DNA from: JBOHER01 sp050701115
GTDB taxonomy: Bacteria > Actinomycetota > Actinomycetes > Mycobacteriales > Pseudonocardiaceae
Assembly (NCBI GenBank): GCA_050701115.1
Contig: JBOHER010000160.1
Span: 1-7,094, forward strand
DNA: 7,094 nucleotides
Direction of reading: 5' to 3'
In this document: in pieces, positions 6,201 to 7,094 of the stretch
How the letters are laid out: every line of letters starts with the position of its first letter
Numbering within the stretch: position 1 is the stretch's first letter
Notes under the pieces: generated by a model
What the model was told of the DNA's origin: nothing
Databases searched by the model: none
The model's input: the letters and a program-made list of their open reading frames with translations, nothing else
Program-made: the position numbers and the translations under genes

Positions 6201-7094
6201 CAAGGGCCATCTGGCGCGATTGCATGGCCTCGACCAGTTCCGGATACGCGAGGCATCGGTCGTAGAAGTCCGCGCGGACACCGAGCACGACGAGTCCAGG
6301 TGCGGGCGCGCCGTCAGCCGATGCGCAGATGGCGTGTAGTGCGTGGATGAACAGCAGCCTGGTGTCCTCGTCGGCACAGAGGGTGAACACTTCCTCGAAC
6401 TGGTCGACGACCAGGACAAGGCCCGCGTCCGGTACGCCACGGTGGGCGGCGCATGCGGCGACCGCGTGGCGCACGTTGTCAGCGAACCCGGTCGTCGCGG
6501 TGGGGTCGGTGCCGTTACATGCGGATTCCGTGGCGTCCCGCAGGGATGCCGTGAGCTCGCCGATCTGCCTGCCGAGTTCCTCGAGCGGGTCGGCACCCGG
6601 CGTCATGGTCACGACCGGCCAGCCGGACGTCTGCTCGGGCGAGAGCGTGGTTGTGCTCAGTTCGGGTCCGAGACCAGCCCGCACCAGGGATGACTTACCC
6701 GCACCGGACGGGCCGACCAGGACAACGAATCCGCCGGACACCCTGGCTTGTCGCATCCGCTCGATGAGGTCCTTGGTGCTGCGCTCGCGACCGAAGAACC
6801 AGGCGGAATCCTCCTGCCGGAAGGAGGCCAAGCCACGATACGGACACGCGGCGACCTCGGGTGGCGCCGGTCGGGGTACGCCGTCGCGTGCCTGGTCCGG
6901 CGTGAGGGGGCTGGCCAGCGCCGACTCCCACAGCGCCTGCCAGGCGGCGACGTCGTAGAGACCCGGGACCACCGGCTGCGGTCGCCGCTTGCGCGCCTCA
7001 CCGATCAGCACCCGCAGCACGGCGGCGAGGCCCGCGAAGCGGGCAGGCACGTTGCGGCCCCTGCGCCAGTCGCTGATCCGCTGGGCAGGCACCC
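3217..7094 (-). CDS. nSTAND1-type ATPase with a membrane segment and 14 WD40 repeats (N-terminus cut by window edge)
   Basis: At least 1,291 codons. The frame is open to the right edge and the first in-frame GTG (7090-7092) is probably internal. Residues below count from it. Residues 1-37 (AQRISDWRRGRNVP...) resemble the end of a helix-turn-helix-like domain common at the start of actinobacterial STAND proteins. The NTPase follows: 'CPYRGLASF' and 'WFFGRE' (83-103), Walker A GPSGAGKSS (127-135), Walker B LVLVVDQFEE (225-234), R273 in 'GVRADFYDRC', then the nSTAND1 landmark GALPLLSHAL (351-360). A winged-helix-like part contains ITHEALLEAWPRLRGW (465-480). A basic stretch QHRRRSTWLRR precedes one membrane segment (about 555-577), so the NTPase should be cytoplasmic and the rest outside. 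A helical stalk (578-630) leads to 14 WD40 repeats (636-1255). The tail has C1265 and C1290 (ending YQPPCG). STAND proteins are ATP-driven switches in which repeats sense a ligand and the NTPase oligomerises. Ligand and output are unknown. It is the first visible gene of an operon with the downstream hydrolase. Confidence 0.93.
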   Translation of the reverse strand, partial: VPAQRISDWRRGRNVPARFAGLAAVLRVLIGEARKRRPQPVVPGLYDVAAWQALWESALASPLTPDQARDGVPRPAPPEVAACPYRGLASFRQEDSAWFFGRERSTKDLIERMRQARVSGGFVVLVGPSGAGKSSLVRAGLGPELSTTTLSPEQTSGWPVVTMTPGADPLEELGRQIGELTASLRDATESACNGTDPTATTGFADNVRHAVAACAAHRGVPDAGLVLVVDQFEEVFTLCADEDTRLLFIHALHAICASADGAPAPGLVVLGVRADFYDRCLAYPELVEAMQSRQMALGAMSASELRDAMVRPAKAVGLQFETGLVELMLADLGVTVRLTKGKVTPAGYDAGALPLLSHALLATWQRRQAGKLTISGYRATGGIHGAVATTAERAWAELNQAGRFAARRMLLRLVQVGETTRDVRRRASRRELITHHACDRAAAEQAIEVLARARLVTLDAESVEITHEALLEAWPRLRGWIDDNRADTLARQRLEMDAAAWAEQDRDSSLLYRGARLDNTERWAKGLDSVETTPVATAFLAASAQHRRRSTWLRRAAVALVCVFALIAGVAAAVAINERDEAEYRQLVTEVDRLRETEPSVAAQLALAAHLLRPEDTSIYTRLLSLQQMPLAKPLGGHTGAVYLTSFSPDGGTLATASYDRTVRLWDVRDRDNPRPLGTPLDGHTSWVSTAVFSPDGRTLATAGDDHTLRLWDVADREHPKLIGKPVAPGNGTIYLVAFSPDGTTLVTANEDHTAGLWNVADPAKPTRLGESLSGHTAAVRSVAFSPDGQSLATTGDDGTVRIWDVTDPAEATPRGQPLTGHTGDVHSVAFSPDSRVLASGGDDKTVRRWDVATGEPLGPPLSGHTAPVWSVLFSPDGTMLASGGHDSTVRLWNVTDADRAIPLGQPLESRGNGVFAVGVSPDGRTLSTGSGDGVVRLWSIPRTILLGHTEEVTTPGFRPDGRVLATGSSDATVRLWDVADPADPMPLGRPLVGHRGYVTHQVFGPNGRLLATASGDKTVRLWDVSDPKRAKPIGKPLRLDTRYAAPLAISPDGRTLATGDDDESVALWDITDPSEPGRVGEPLTGHTGYVNTTAFSPDGSTLVTVSSDQTIRLWDVRDPARATPLGGPLTAHTGDVLAAAFSPDGNLLATGSGDKTIRLWDVRDPARATPLGRPLTAHTEAIGSVSFSRDGRTLASGSSDTTIRIWDVSDPAEVVPIGQAITDHVGTEHVLAFSPVGDVLATGGGDNTARLWDLDGERAIARICTTTRGVLTPEQWQRNAGQFPYQPPCG
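3328..5187 (-). repeat. 14 tandem WD40 repeats (two seven-bladed propellers)
   Basis: The blades begin at residues 636, 682, 728, 774, 820, 863, 909, 947, 993, 1039, 1085, 1131, 1177 and 1223 of the STAND protein. Each follows the pattern GHT..V....FSPDG..LAT...D.TVRLWDV. The step is 46 residues (138 bases) except 43 between blades 5 and 6 and 38 between blades 7 and 8. The short step falls at the midpoint, as expected where one seven-bladed propeller ends and the next begins. Blades 3, 7, 10 and 14 have lost the GHT motif. WD40 propellers bind proteins or other ligands. Here they would be on the outer side of the membrane. Confidence 0.92.
3553..3759 (-). repeat. Near-identical 69-base direct repeats, 138 bases apart, within the WD40 array
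   Basis: Bases 3553-3621 and 3691-3759 differ at only 3 of 69 positions by direct comparison. They encode the end of blades 11 and 12 plus the following linkers (IRLWDVRDPARATPLG, then GPLTAHT or RPLTAHT). The offset is exactly one blade. Other blades of the array are much less alike at DNA level, so this looks like a recent local duplication or gene conversion within the second propeller. Confidence 0.85.
5362..5430 (-). other. Single transmembrane segment of the STAND protein
   Basis: Encodes residues about 555-577, a run of Ala/Val/Leu/Ile/Phe with no charged residue after the first Arg pair. It is flanked upstream by the Arg-rich HRRRSTWLRR and downstream by the acidic NERDEAEY. By the positive-inside rule the NTPase half is cytoplasmic and the WD40 half extracytoplasmic. 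This separates the switch module from the putative sensor. Confidence 0.75.

Noticed and set aside
4834..6339. A 501-codon open frame on the plus strand opposite the STAND gene
   Set aside because: It is a mirror of the GC-rich third positions of the minus-strand gene. Its translation is rich in Arg, Gly, Pro and His with no recognisable domain, while the opposite strand encodes clear NTPase and WD40 motifs.

Overview
This is a high-GC window with a strong G/C preference at third codon positions. The gene families (nSTAND1/WD40 NTPase, thioredoxin-reductase-like flavoprotein, family VIII-type esterase) point to a filamentous actinobacterium, plausibly of the Pseudonocardiales or Streptomycetales. 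The genus cannot be fixed from sequence alone.

Layout. (1) 1-486, plus strand: the C-terminal 161 codons of an FAD/NAD(P)-dependent oxidoreductase whose start lies left of the window. (2) 487-661: a short convergent intergenic gap with one weak hairpin. (3) 662-1816, minus strand: a complete serine hydrolase of the class C beta-lactamase/EstB (family VIII carboxylesterase) fold, with a good GTG start and ribosome binding site. (4) 1817-2043: a 227-base gap with small inverted repeats and a GC hairpin just past the next gene's stop. (5) 2044-3207, minus strand: a membrane-anchored alpha/beta hydrolase with three N-terminal membrane segments and a complete Ser-Asp-His triad. (6) 3217-7094, minus strand: a very large STAND ATPase with 14 WD40 repeats, cut at its N-terminus by the right edge.

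The last two genes form one transcription unit. The STAND gene comes first and its stop is 9 bases before the hydrolase start, which has no visible Shine-Dalgarno sequence, so translational coupling is likely. Membrane topology reading puts the STAND ATPase module in the cytoplasm and its WD40 double propeller outside the cell. It also puts the hydrolase catalytic domain outside. The pair therefore looks like a trans-membrane sensor/ATPase with a co-expressed surface esterase-like partner. The function of this pair is inference.

The most striking structure is inside the STAND protein. Fourteen WD40 blades run with a 46-residue (138-base) period, broken by a short 38-residue step exactly between blades 7 and 8. 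Blade and linker peculiarities recur with a period of seven. This suggests two seven-bladed propellers made by duplication of a whole propeller, followed by a more recent 138-base local duplication in the second one. The two left-hand genes show no evident functional link to the STAND/hydrolase pair.
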